Of a DNA stretch of 64,000 nt, positions 52,047 to 63,341 are shown in pieces; within the stretch, counting starts at the first letter, position 1, and each line of letters opens with the position of its first letter. This stretch comes from Crotalaria pallida (lineage: Eukaryota > Streptophyta > Magnoliopsida > Fabales > Fabaceae). The notes under the pieces are model-generated. The model did no database searches. It was not told the origin of the DNA and saw only the letters and a list, made by a program, of their open reading frames with translations. Made by a program: the position numbers and the translations under genes. The stretch lies in NCBI GenBank assembly GCA_037953625.1, contig CM075649.1, positions 69,161,290 through 69,225,289 on the forward strand. Reading direction: 5' to 3'.

Positions 52047-55000
52047 TTAGAATGATCCTAAACATTGCTCGGTACCCCAAGTGACGTAGAGGGTGTAGCA
52101 CAAGTCCTTGGAGGTTCTAACAAGTGTAGCGTGGTGAAGAGTGTATTCTAAAGGCTTAGAATGGTCTAGGAATATGTATTTGGACTTATAAGAACCATTA
52201 GAATGATCCTAAATAATGCTTGAGTCCCCAAGGGAAGTAGAGCGTGTCGCATGAGTCCTTGGAGGTTCTAACAAGTGTAGAATGGTTAAGAGAGTATTCT
52301 AAAGGCCTATAATGGTCTAGGAATGTGTATTAGCACTTATAAGAACCATTAGAATGATCCTAAACATTGGTTGGTACCCCAAAGGACGTAGAGGGTGTAG
52401 CACGAGTCCTAGGAGGTTCTAACAAGTGTAGAATGGTTAAGAGAGTATTCTAAAGGCTTAGAATGGTCAAGGAATATGTATTTGGACTTATATGAACCAT
52501 TAGAATGATCCTAAACATTTCGTGAGTCCCCAAGGGACATAGAGGGTGTAGCATGAGTCCTTGGAGGTTCTAACAAGTGTAGAATGGTTAAGAGAGTATT
52601 CTAAAGGCTTAGAATGGTCTAGGAAGGTGTATTAGGACTTATAAGAACCATTAGAATGATCCTAAACATTGCTTGGTACACCAAGGGATGTAGAGGGTGT
52701 AGCACGAGTCCTTGGATGTTCTAACAAGTGTAGAATGGTTAAGAGAGTATTCTAAAGGCTTAGAATGGTCTAGGAATGTTTATTAGGACTTATAAGAACC
52801 ATTAGAATGATCCTAAACAATACTTGAGTCCTCAAGGGACATAGAGGGTGTAGCACGAGTCCTTGGAGGTTTTAACAAGTGTATAATGGTTAAGAGAGTA
52901 TTCTAAAGGCTTAGAATGGTCCAGAAAGGTGTATTAGGACTTATAAGAACCATTAGAATGATCCTAAACATTGCTTGGTACACCAAGGGACGTAGAGGGT
53001 GTAGCACGAGTCCTTGGATGTTCTAACAAGTGTAGAATGGTTAAGAGAGTATTCTAAAGGCTTAGAATGGTCTAGGAATGTGTATTAGGACTTATAAGAA
53101 CCATTAGAATGATCCTAAACAATACTTGAGTCCTCAAGGGACGTAGAGGGTGTAGCATGAGTCCTTGGAGGTTTAACAAGTGTATAATGGTTAAGAGAGT
53201 ATTCTAAAGGCTTAGAATCTAGGAATGTGTATTAGGACTTATAAGAACCATTAGAATGATCCGAAACATTGCTTGGTACACCAAGGGACGTAGAGAGTGT
53301 AGCACGAGTCCTTGGATGTTCTAACAAGTGTTGAATGGTTAAGAGAGTATTCTAAAGGCTTAGAATGGTCTAGGAATGTGTATTAGGACTTATAAGAACC
53401 ATTAGAATGATCCAAAACATTGCTTGGTACCCCAAGTGACGTAGAGGGTGTAGCACGAGTCCTTGGAGGTTCTAACAAGTGTAGAATAGTTAAGAGAGTA
53501 TTCTAAAGGCTTAGAATGGTCTAGGAATATGTATTTGGATTTATAAGAACCATTAGAATGATCCTAAACAATGCTTGAGTCCCCAAGGGACGTAGAGCGT
53601 GTAGCGTGAGTCCTTGGAGGTTCTAAAAAGTGTAGAATGGTTAAGAGAGTATTCTAAAGGCTTAGAATGGTCTAGAAATATGTATTTGGACTTATAAGAA
53701 CCATTAGAATGATCCTAAACAATGCTTGAGTCCCCAAGGGACGTAGAGCGTGTAACATGAGTCCTTGGAGGTTCTAACAAGTGTAGAATGGTTAAGAGAG
53801 TATTCTAAAGGCTTAGAATGGTCTAGGAATGTGTATTAGGACTTATAAGAACCATTAGAATGATCCTAAACATTTCTTGGTACCCCAAAGGACGTAGAGG
53901 GTGTAGCACGAGCCCTTGGATGTTCAAACAAGTGTAGAATGGTTAAGAGAGTATTCTAAAGGCTTAGAATGGTCTAGGAATGTGTATTAGGACTTATAAG
54001 AACCATTAGAATGATCCTAAACATTTCTTGGTACCCCAAAGGACGTAGAGGGTGTAGCACGAGTCCTTGGATGTTCAAACAAGTGTAGAATGGTCAAGAG
54101 TGTATTCTAAAGGATTAGAATGGTCTAGGAAAATGAATTTGGACTTATAAGAACCATTAGAATGATCCAAGACAATGCTTGAGTCCCCAAGGGAAGTAGA
54201 GCGTGTAGCATGAGTCGTTGGAGGTTCTAACAAGTGTAGAATGGTTAAGAGAGTATTCTAAAGGCTTAGAATGGTCTAGGAATGTGTATTAGGACTTATA
54301 AGAACCATTAGAATGATCCTAAACAATACTTGAGTCCTCAAGGGACGTAGAGGGTGTAGCATGAGTCCTTGGAGGTTTTAACAAGTGTATAATGGTTAAG
54401 AGAGTATTCTAAAGGCTTAGAATCTAGGAATGTGTATTAGGACTTATAAGAACCATTAGAATGATCCTAAACATTGCTTGGTCCACCAAGGGATGAAGAG
54501 GGTGTAGCACGAGTCCTTGAATGTTCTAACAAGTGTAGAATGGTTAAGAGAGTATTCTAAAGGCTTAGAATGGTCTAGGAATGTGTATTAGGACTTATAA
54601 GAACCATTAGAATGATCCTAAACATTGCTCGGTACCCCAAGTGACGTAGAGGGTGTAGCACGAGTCCTTGGAGGTTCTAACAAGTGTAGAATGGTTAAGA
54701 GAGTATTCTAAAGGCTTAGAATGGTCTAGGAATATGTATTTGGATTTATAAGAACCATTAGAATGATCCTAAACAATGCTTGGGTCCCTAAGGGACGTAG
54801 GGCGTGTAGCATGAGTCCTTGGAGGTTCTAACAAGTGTAGAATGGTTAAGAGAGTATTCTAAAGGCTTAGAATGGTCTAGGAATGTGTATTAGGACTTAT
54901 AAGAACCATTAGAATGATCCTAAACAATGCTTGAGTCCCCAAGGGACGTAGAGCGTGTAGCGTGAGTCCTTGGAGGTTCTAACAAGTGTAGAATGGTTAA

Positions 55001-58000
55001 GAGAGTATTCTAAAGGCTTAAATGGTCTAGTAATATGTATTTGGACTTATAAGAACCGTTAGAATGATCCTAAACAATGCTTGAGTCCCCAAGGGACGTA
55101 GAGCGTGTAACATGAGTCCTTGGAGGTTCTAACAAGTGTAGAATGGTTAAGAGAGTATTCTAAAGGCTTAGAATGGTCAAGGAATGTGTATTAGGACTTA
55201 TAAGAACCATTAGAATGATCCTAAACAATTCTTGAGTCCCCAAGGGACGTAGAGCGTGTAGCATGAGTCCTTGGAGGTTCTAACAAGTGTAGAATAGTTA
55301 AGAGAGTATTCTAAAGGCTTAGAATGGTCTAGTAATATGTATTTGGACTTATAAGAACCATTAGAATGATCCTAAACAATGCTTGAGTCCCCAAGGAACG
55401 TAGAGCGTGTAGCATGAGTCCTTGGAGGTTCTAACAAGTGTAGAATGGTTAAGAGAGTATTCTAAAGGCTTAGAATGGTCTAGGAATGTGTATTAGGACT
55501 TATAAGAACCATTAGAATGATCCTAAACATTGCTCGGTACCCCAAGTGACGTAGAGGGTGTAGCACAAGTCCTTGGAGGTTCTAACAAGTGTAGCGTGGT
55601 TAAGAGTGTATTCTAAAGGCTTAGAATGGTCTAGGAATATGTATTTGGACTTATAAGAACCATTAGAATGATCCTAAATAATGCTTGAGTCCCCAAGGGA
55701 AGTAGAGCGTGTCGCATGAGTCCTTGGAGGTTCTAACAAGTGTAGAATGGTTAAGAGAGTATTCTAAAGGCCTATAATGGTCTAGGAATGTGTATTAGCA
55801 CTTATAAGAACCATTAGAATGATCCTAAACATTGGTTGGTACCCCAAAGGACGTACAGGGTGTAGCACGAGTCCTAGGAGGTTCTAACAAGTGTAGAATG
55901 GTTAAGAGAGTATTCTAAAGGCTTAGAATGGTCAAGGAATATGTATTTGGACTTATATGAACCATTAGAATGATCCTAAACATTTCGTGAGTCCCCAAGG
56001 GACATAGAGGGTGTAGCATGAGTCCTTGGAGGTTCTAACAAGTGTAGAATGGTTAAGAGAGTATTCTAAAGGCTTAGAATGGTCTAGGAAGGTGTATTAG
56101 GACTTATAAGAACCATTAGAATGATCCTAAACATTGCTTGGTACACCAAGGGATGTAGAGGGTGTAGCACGAGTCCTTGGATGTTCTAACAAGTGTAGAA
56201 TGGTTAAGAGAGTATTCTAAAGGCTTAGAATGGTCTAGGAATGTTTATTAGGACTTATAAGAACCATTAGAATGATCCTAAACAATACTTGAGTCCTCAA
56301 GGGACATAGAGGGTGTAGCACGAGTCCTTGGAGGTTTTAACAAGTGTATAATGGTTAAGAGAGTATTCTAAAGGCTTAGAATGGTCCAGAAAGGTGTATT
56401 ATGACTTATAAGAACCATTAGAATGATCCTAAACATTGCTTGGTACACCAAGGGACGTAGAGGGTGTAGCACGAGTCCTTGGATGTTCTAACAAGTGTAG
56501 AATGGTTAAGAGAGTATTCTAAAGGCTTAGAATGGTCTACGAATGTGTATTAGGACTTATAAGAACCATTAGAATGATCCTAAACAATACTTGAGTCCTC
56601 ATGGGACGTAGAGGGTGTAGCATGAGTCCTTGGAGGTTTAACAAGTGTATAATGGTTAAGAGAGTATTCTAAAGGCTTAGAATCTAGGAATGTGTATTAG
56701 GACTTATAAGAACCATTAGAATGATCCGAAACATTGCTTGGTACACCAAGGGACGTAGAGAGTGTAGCACGAGTCCTTGGATGTTCTAACAAGTGTTGAA
56801 TGGTTAAGAGAGTATTCTAAAGGCTTAGAATGGTCTAGGAATGTGTATTAGGACTTATAAGAACCATTAGAATGATCCAAAACATTGCTTGGTACCCCAA
56901 GTGACGTAGAGGGTGTAGCACGAGTCCTTGGAGGTTCTAACAAGTGTAGAATAGTTAAGAGAGTATTCTAAAGGCTTAGAATGGTCTAGGAATATGTATT
57001 TGGATTTATAAGAACCATTAGAATGATCCTAAACAATGCTTGAGTCCCCAAGGGACGTAGAGCGTGTAGCGTGAGTCCTTGGAGGTTCTAAAAAGTGTAG
57101 AATGGTTAAGAGAGTATTCTAAAGGCTTAGAATGGTCTAGTAATATGTATTTGGACTTATAAGAACCATTAGAATGATCCTAAACAATGCTTGAGTCCCC
57201 AAGGGACGTAGAGCGTGTAACATGAGTCCTTGGAGGTTCTAACAAGTGTAAAATGGTTAAGAGAGTATTCTAAAGGCTTAGAATGGTCTAGGAATGTGTA
57301 TTAGGACTTATAAGAACCATTAGAATGATCCTAAACATTTCTTGGTACCCCAAAGGACGTAGAGGGTGTAGCACGAGCCCTTGGATGTTCAAACAAGTGT
57401 AGAATGGTTAAGAGAGTATTCTAAAGGCTTAGAATGGTCTAGGAATGTGTATTAGGACTTATAAGAACCATTAGAATGATCCTAAACATTTCTTGGTACC
57501 CCAAAGGACGTAGAGGGTGTAGCACGAGTCCTTGGATGTTCAAACAAGTGTAGAATGGTCAAGAGTGTATTCTAAAGGATTAGAATGGTCTAGGAAAATG
57601 AATTTGGACTTATAAGAACCATTAGAATGATCCAAGACAATGCTTGAGTCCCCAAGGGAAGTAGAGCGTGTAGCATGAGTCGTTGGAGGTTCTAACAAGT
57701 GTAGAATGGTTAAGAGAGTATTCTAAAGGCTTAGAATGGTCTAGGAATGTGTATTAGGACTTATAAGAACCATTAGAATGATCCTAAACAATACTTGAGT
57801 CCTCAAGGGACGTAGAGGGTGTAGCATGAGTCCTTGGAGGTTTTAACAAGTGTATAATGGTTAAGAGAGTATTCTAAAGGCTTAGAATCTAGGAATGTGT
57901 ATTAGGACTTATAAGAACCATTAGAATGATCCTAAACATTGCTTGGTCCACCAAGGGACGAAGAGGGTGTAGCACGAGTCCTTGAATGTTCTAACAAGTG

Positions 58001-58390
58001 TAGAATGGTTAAGAGAGTATTCTAAAGGCTTAGAATGGTCTAGGAATGTGTATTAGGACTTATAAGAACCATTAGAATGATCCTAAACATTGCTCGGTAC
58101 CCCAAGTGACGTAGAGGGTGTAGCACGAGTCCTTGGAGGTTCTAACAAGTGTAGAATGGTTAAGAGAGTATTCTAAAGGCTTAGAATGGTCTAGGAATAT
58201 GTATTTGGATTTATAAGAACCATTAGAATGATCCTAAACAATGCTTGGGTCCCTAAGGGACGTAGGGCGTGTAGCATGAGTCCTTGGAGGTTCTAACAAG
58301 TGTAGAATGGTTAAGAGAGTATTCTAAAGGCTTAGAATGGTCTAGGAATGTGTATTAGGACTTATAAGAACCATTAGAATGATCCTAAAC
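51765..58390 (+). repeat. 23-mer segmental duplication, 3,465 bp offset
   Basis: About 51765-54925 recurs at about 55230-58390. Shared rare marks include ccccaaggaacg (51924, 55389), gtagcgtggt (52126, 55591), ggtccagaaagg (52921 and 56386 at ccaga), gttcaaacaag, gtcgttggagg and gcttgggtccctaagg. The offset is 23 monomers less eight bases, accounted for by two short monomers (gaatctagg), one gaggtttaac and one cttaaatgg. Single-base differences are few, for example acgtagaggg against acgtacaggg near 52386 and 55851, and attaggac against attatgac near 56400. Confidence 0.88.
52598..52748 (+). repeat. Example monomer, family D (cttggtacaccaag core)
   Basis: This is a 151-bp monomer of family D. 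The core cttggtacaccaag is a perfect 6-bp inverted repeat around ac. Linked variants are ggaaggtg in the left half, ggatgtag or ggatatag in place of ggacgtag, and ttggatgttc in place of ttggaggttc. D monomers are spread through the window. The short monomers in the left two-thirds belong mostly to this family. Confidence 0.85.
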
Positions 58391-58850
58391 ATTGCTTGGT
58401 CCACCAAGGGACGAAGAGGGTGTAGCACGAGTCCTTGAATGTTCTAACAAGTGTAGAATGGTTAAGAGAGTATTCTAAAGGCTTAGAATGGTCTAGGAAT
58501 GTGTATTAGGACTTATAAGAACCATTAGAATGATCCTAAACATTGCTCGGTACCCCAAGTGACGTAGAGGGTGTAGCACGAGTCCTTGGAGGTTCTAACA
58601 AGTGTAGAATGGTTAAGAGAGTATTCTAAAGGCTTAGAATGGTCTAGGAATATGTATTTGGATTTATAAGAACCATTAGAATGATCCTAAACAATGCTTG
58701 GGTCCCTAAGGGACGTAGGGCGTGTAGCATGAGTCCTTGGAGGTTCTAACAAGTGTAGAATGGTTAAGAGAGTATTCTAAAGGCTTAGAATGGTCAAGGA
58801 ATGTGTATTAGGACTTATAAGAACCATTAGAATGATCCTAAACATTTCTT
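57935..58850 (+). repeat. 3-mer duplication, 453 bp
   Basis: A group of three monomers is repeated once: a D variant with ggtccaccaagggacgaag, a B, and a C variant with gcttgggtccctaaggg and gtagggcg. The mark ggtccacc falls at 57945 and 58398, offset 453 bp. The homologous places at 54.47 and 62.0 kb carry one copy only, so this is a local event. Confidence 0.82.
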
Positions 58851-60279
58851 GGTACCCCAAAGGACGTAGAGGGTGTAGCACGAGTCCTTGGATGTTCAAA
58901 CAAGTGTAGAATGGTCAAGAGTGTATTCTAAAGGATTAGAATGGTCTAGGAAAATGAATTTGGACTTATAAGAACCATTAGAATGATCCTAAACAATGCT
59001 TGAGTCCCCAAGGGACGTAGAGGGTGTAGCACGAGTCCTTGGAGGTTCTAACAAGTGTAGAATGGTTAAGAGAGTATTCTAAAGGCTTAGAATGGTCAAG
59101 GAATATGTATTTGGACTTATATGAACCATTAGAATGATCCTAAACATTTCTTGAGTCCCCAAGGGACGTAGAGGGTGTAGCATGAGTCCTTGGAGGTTCT
59201 AACAAGTGTAGAATGGTTAAGAGAGTATTCTAAAGGCTTAGAATGGTCTAGGAAGGTGTATTAGGACTTATAAGAACCATTAGAATGATCCTAAACAATG
59301 CTTGAGTCCCCGAGTGACGTAGAGCATGTAGCATGAGTCCTTGGAGGTTCTAACAAGTGTAGAATGGTTAAGAGAGTATTCTAAAGGCTTAGAATGGTCT
59401 AGGAAGGTGTATTAGGACTTATAAGAACCATTAGAATGATCCTAAACATTGCTTGGTACACCAAGGGACGTAGAGGGTGTAGCACGAGTCCTTGGATGTT
59501 CTAACAAGTGTAGAATGGTTAAGAGAGTATTCTAAAGGCTTAGAATGGTCTAGGAATGTGTATTAGGACTTATAAGAACCATTAGAATGATCCTAAACAA
59601 TACTTGAGTCCTCAAGGGACGTAGAGGGTGTAGCATGAGTCCTTGGAGGTTTAACAAGTGTATAATGGTTAAGAGAGTATTTTAAAGGCTTAGAATCTAG
59701 GAATGTGTATTAGGACTTATAAGAACCATTAGAATGATCCGAAACATTGCTTGGTACACCAAGGGACGTAGAGGGTGTAGCACGAGTCCTTGGATGTTCT
59801 AACAAGTGTTGAATGGTTAACAGAGTATTCTAAAGGCTTAGAATGGTCTAGGAGTGTGTATTAGGACTTATAAGAACCATTAGAATGATCCTAAACATTG
59901 CTCGGTACCCCAAGTGACGTAGAGGGTGTAGCACGAGTCCTTGAATGTTCTAACAAGTGTAGAATGGTTAAGAGAGTATTCTAAAGGCTTAGAATGGTCT
60001 AGGAATGTGTATTAGGACTTATAAGAACCATTAGAATGATCCTAAACATTGCTCGGTACCCCAAGTGAAGTAGAGGGTGTAGCACGAGTCCTTGGAGGTT
60101 CTAACAAGTGTAGAATGGTTAAGAGAGTATTCTAAAGGCTTAGAATGGTCTAGGAATATGTATTTGGATTTATAAGAACCATTAGAATGATCCTAAACAA
60201 TGCTTGAGTCCCGAAGGGACGTAGAGCGTGTAGCATGAGTCCTTGGAGGTTCTAACAAGTGTAGAATGGTTAAGAGAGT

Positions 60280-60883
60280 ATTCTAAAGGCTTAGAATGGT
60301 CTAGGAATGTGCATTAGGACTTATAAGAACCATTAGAATGATCCTAAACATTGCTCGGTACCCCAAGTGACGTAGAGGGTGTAGCACGAGTCCTTGGAGG
60401 TTCTAACAAGTGTAGAATGGTGAAGAGAGTATTCTAAAGGCTTTGAATGGTCTAGGAATATGTATTTGGACTTATATGAACCATTAGAATGATCCTAAAC
60501 AATGCTTGAGTCCCTAAGGGACGTAGAGCGTGTAGCATGAGTCCTTGGAGGTTCTAACAAGTGTAGAATGGTTAAGAGAGTATTCTAAAGGCTTAGAATG
60601 GTCTAGGAATGTGTATTAGGACTTATAAGAACCATTAGAATGATCCTAAACATTGCTCGGTACCCCAAGTGACGTAGAGGGTGTAGCACGAGTCCTTGGA
60701 GGTTCTAACAAGTGTAGAATGGTGAAGAGAGTATTCTAAAGGCTTTGAATGGTCTAGGAATATGTATTTGGACTTATATGAACCATTAGAATGATCCTAA
60801 ACAATGCTTGAGTCCCTAAGGGACGTAGAGCGTGTAGCATGAGTCCTTGGAGGTTCTAACAAGTGTAGAATGGTTAAGAGAGT
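60280..60883 (+). repeat. Dimer duplication, 302 bp, two copies
   Basis: A B monomer ending ggtgaagagag and a following monomer with ggctttgaatgg, cttatatgaacc and gagtccctaagg are repeated at 302 bp (tgaagagag at 60421 and 60723). The first copy has tgcattagg, the second tgtattagg. Otherwise I saw no difference. Confidence 0.82.
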
Positions 60884-61788
60884 ATTCTAAAGGCTTAGAA
60901 TTGTCTAGGAATGTGTATTAGGACTTATAAGAACCATTAGAATGATCCTAAACATTGCTCGGTACCCCAAGTGACGTAGAGGGTGTAGCACGAGTCCTTG
61001 GAGGTTCTGACAAGTGTAGAATGGTCAAGAGTGTATTCTAAAGGATTAGAATGGTCTAGGAAAATGAATTTGGACTTATAAGAACCATTAGAATGATCCT
61101 AAACAATGCTTGAGTCCCCAAGGGACGTAGAGCGTGTAGCGTGAGTCCTTGGAGGTTCTAACAAGTGTAGAATGGTTAAGAGAGTATTCTAAAGGCTTAA
61201 ATGGTCTAGTAATATGTATTTGGACTTATAAGAACCATTAGAATGATCCTAAACAATGCTTGAGTCCCCAAGGGACGTAGAGCGTGTAACATGAGTCCTT
61301 GGAGGTTCTAACAAGTGTAAAATGGTTAAGAGAGTATTCTAAAGGCTTAGAATGGTCTAGGAATGTGTATTAGGACTTATAAGAACCATTAGAATGATCC
61401 TAAACATTTCTTGGTACCCCAAAGGACGTAGAGGGTGTAGCACGAGCCCTTGGATGTTCAAACAAGTGTAGAATGGTTAAGAGAGTATTCTAAAGGCTTA
61501 GAATGGTCTAGGAATGTGTATTAGGACTTATAAGAACCATTAGAATGATCCTAAACATTTCTTGGTACCCCAAAGGACGTAGAGGGTGTAGCACGAGTCC
61601 TTGGATGTTCAAACAAGTGTAGAATGGTCAAGAGTGTATTCTAAAGGATTAGAATGGTCTAGGAAAATGAATTTGGACTTATAAGAACCATTAGAATGAT
61701 CCAAGACAATGCTTGAGTCCCCAAGGGAAGTAGAGCGTGTAGCATGAGTCGTTGGAGGTTCTAACAAGTGTAGAATGGTTAAGAGAGT

Positions 61789-61939
61789 ATTCTAAAGGCT
61801 TAGAATGGTCTAGGAATGTGTATTAGGACTTATAAGAACCATTAGAATGATCCTAAACAATACTTGAGTCCTCAAGGGACGTAGAGGGTGTAGCATGAGT
61901 CCTTGGAGGTTTTAACAAGTGTATAATGGTTAAGAGAGT
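61789..61939 (+). repeat. Example monomer, family A (cttgagtcctcaag core)
   Basis: This is a 151-bp monomer representing family A. Its core at positions 75-88 reads cttgagtcctcaag, two perfect 6-bp inverted arms around tc. A monomers usually also carry gttttaacaag and gtataatgg where other families have gttctaacaag and gtagaatgg. They are common in the left 30 kb (there often with gacatag and tgtttattagg) and in the last 12 kb. An A monomer with gtataatgg is nearly always followed by a short 147-148-bp monomer, as here, which suggests the pair was amplified together. Confidence 0.85.
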
Positions 61940-62087
61940 ATTCTAAAGGCTTAGAATCTAGGAATGTGTATTAGGACTTATAAGAACCATTAGAATGATC
62001 CTAAACATTGCTTGGTCCACCAAGGGACGAAGAGGGTGTAGCACGAGTCCTTGAATGTTCTAACAAGTGTAGAATGGTTAAGAGAGT
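61940..62087 (+). repeat. Example short monomer (148 bp, gaatctagg class)
   Basis: The usual cttagaatggtctagg is reduced to cttagaatctagg by loss of three bases. Monomers of this class begin near 3775, 5579, 7689, 11765, 13271, 15834, 17215, 18273, 19778, 21156, 22534, 23587, 24966, 26018, 27676, 29055, 35552, 38416, 43249, 44905, 49131, 53204, 54406, 56671, 57876, 59682 and 61940 (positions approximate). Several left-hand copies also lose one c in agaacattag, giving 147 bp (5579-5725 is an example). From 5.5 kb on, the monomer before is nearly always an A type with gtataatgg. A single founding deletion spread by block amplification explains the pattern. Confidence 0.85.
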
Positions 62088-63341
62088 ATTCTAAAGGCTT
62101 AGAATGGTCTAGGAATGTGTATTAGGACTTATAAGAACCATTAGAATGATCCTAAACATTGCTCGGTACCCCAAGTGACGTAGAGGGTGTAGCACGAGTC
62201 CTTGGAGGTTCTAACAAGTGTAGAATGGTTAAGAGAGTATTCTAAAGGCTTAGAATGGTCTAGGAATATGTATTTGGATTTATAAGAACCATTAGAATGA
62301 TCCTAAACAATGCTTGGGTCCCTAAGGGACGTAGGGCGTGTAGCATGAGTCCTTGGAGGTTCTAACAAGTGTAGAATGGTTAAGAGAGTATTCTAAAGGC
62401 TTAGAATGGTCTAGGAATGTGTATTAGGACTTATAAGAACCATTAGAATGATCCTAAACAATGCTTGAGTCCCCAAGGGACGTAGAGCGTGTAGCGTGAG
62501 TCCTTGGAGGTTCTAACAAGTGTAGAATGGTTAAGAGAGTATTCTAAAGGCTTAAATGGTCTAGTAATATGTATTTGGACTTATAAGAACCGTTAGAATG
62601 ATCCTAAACAATGCTTGAGTCCCCAAGGGACGTAGAGCGTGTAACATGAGTCCTTGGAGGTTCTAACAAGTGTAGAATGGTTAAGAGAGTATTCTAAAGG
62701 CTTAGAATGGTCAAGGAATGTGTATTAGGACTTATAAGAACCATTAGAATGATCCTAAACATTTCTTGGTACCCCAAAGGACGTAGAGGGTGTAGCACGA
62801 GTCCTTGGATGTTCAAACAAGTGTAGAATGGTCAAGAGTGTATTCTAAAGGATTAGAATGGTCTAGGAAAATGAATTTGGACTTATAAGAACCATTAGAA
62901 TGATCCAAAACAATGCTTGAGTCCCCAAGGGAAGTAGAGCGTGTAGCATGAGTCCTTGGAGGTTCTAACAAGTGTAGAATGGTTAAGAGAGTATTCTAAA
63001 GGCTTAGAATGGTCTAGGAATGTGTATTAGGACTTATAAGAAACATTAGAATGATCCTAAACATTGCTTGGTACACCAAGGGACGTAGAGGGTGTAGCAC
63101 GAGTCCTTGAATGTTCTAACAAGTGTAGAATGGTTAAGAGAGTATTCTAAAGGCTTAGAATGGTCTAGGAATGTGTATTAGGACTTATAAGAACCATTAG
63201 AATGATCCTAAACATTGCTCGGTACCCCAAGTGACGTAGAGGGTGTAGCACGAGTCCTTGGAGGTTCTAACAAGTGTAGAATGGTGAAGAGAGTATTCTA
63301 AAGGCTTAGAATGGTCTAGGAATATGTATTTGGACTTATAT

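Larger units (their letters stand above)
61131..62460 (+). repeat. Second copy of the 57.06-58.39 kb segment (27-monomer offset)
   Basis: This stretch matches about 57061-58391 at an offset of 4,070 and then 4,069 bp. The one-base change is the cttaaatgg deletion near 61196, absent at 57125. Both have gtagcgtgag, gtgtaaaatgg, two monomers with gttcaaacaag, the ggaaaatgaatttgg monomer, gtcgttggagg, A, a short D with ggtccacc, B and the gcttgggtcc C. After 62460 the two diverge, and 62.46-62.76 kb resembles 54.93-55.22 kb. Confidence 0.82.
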
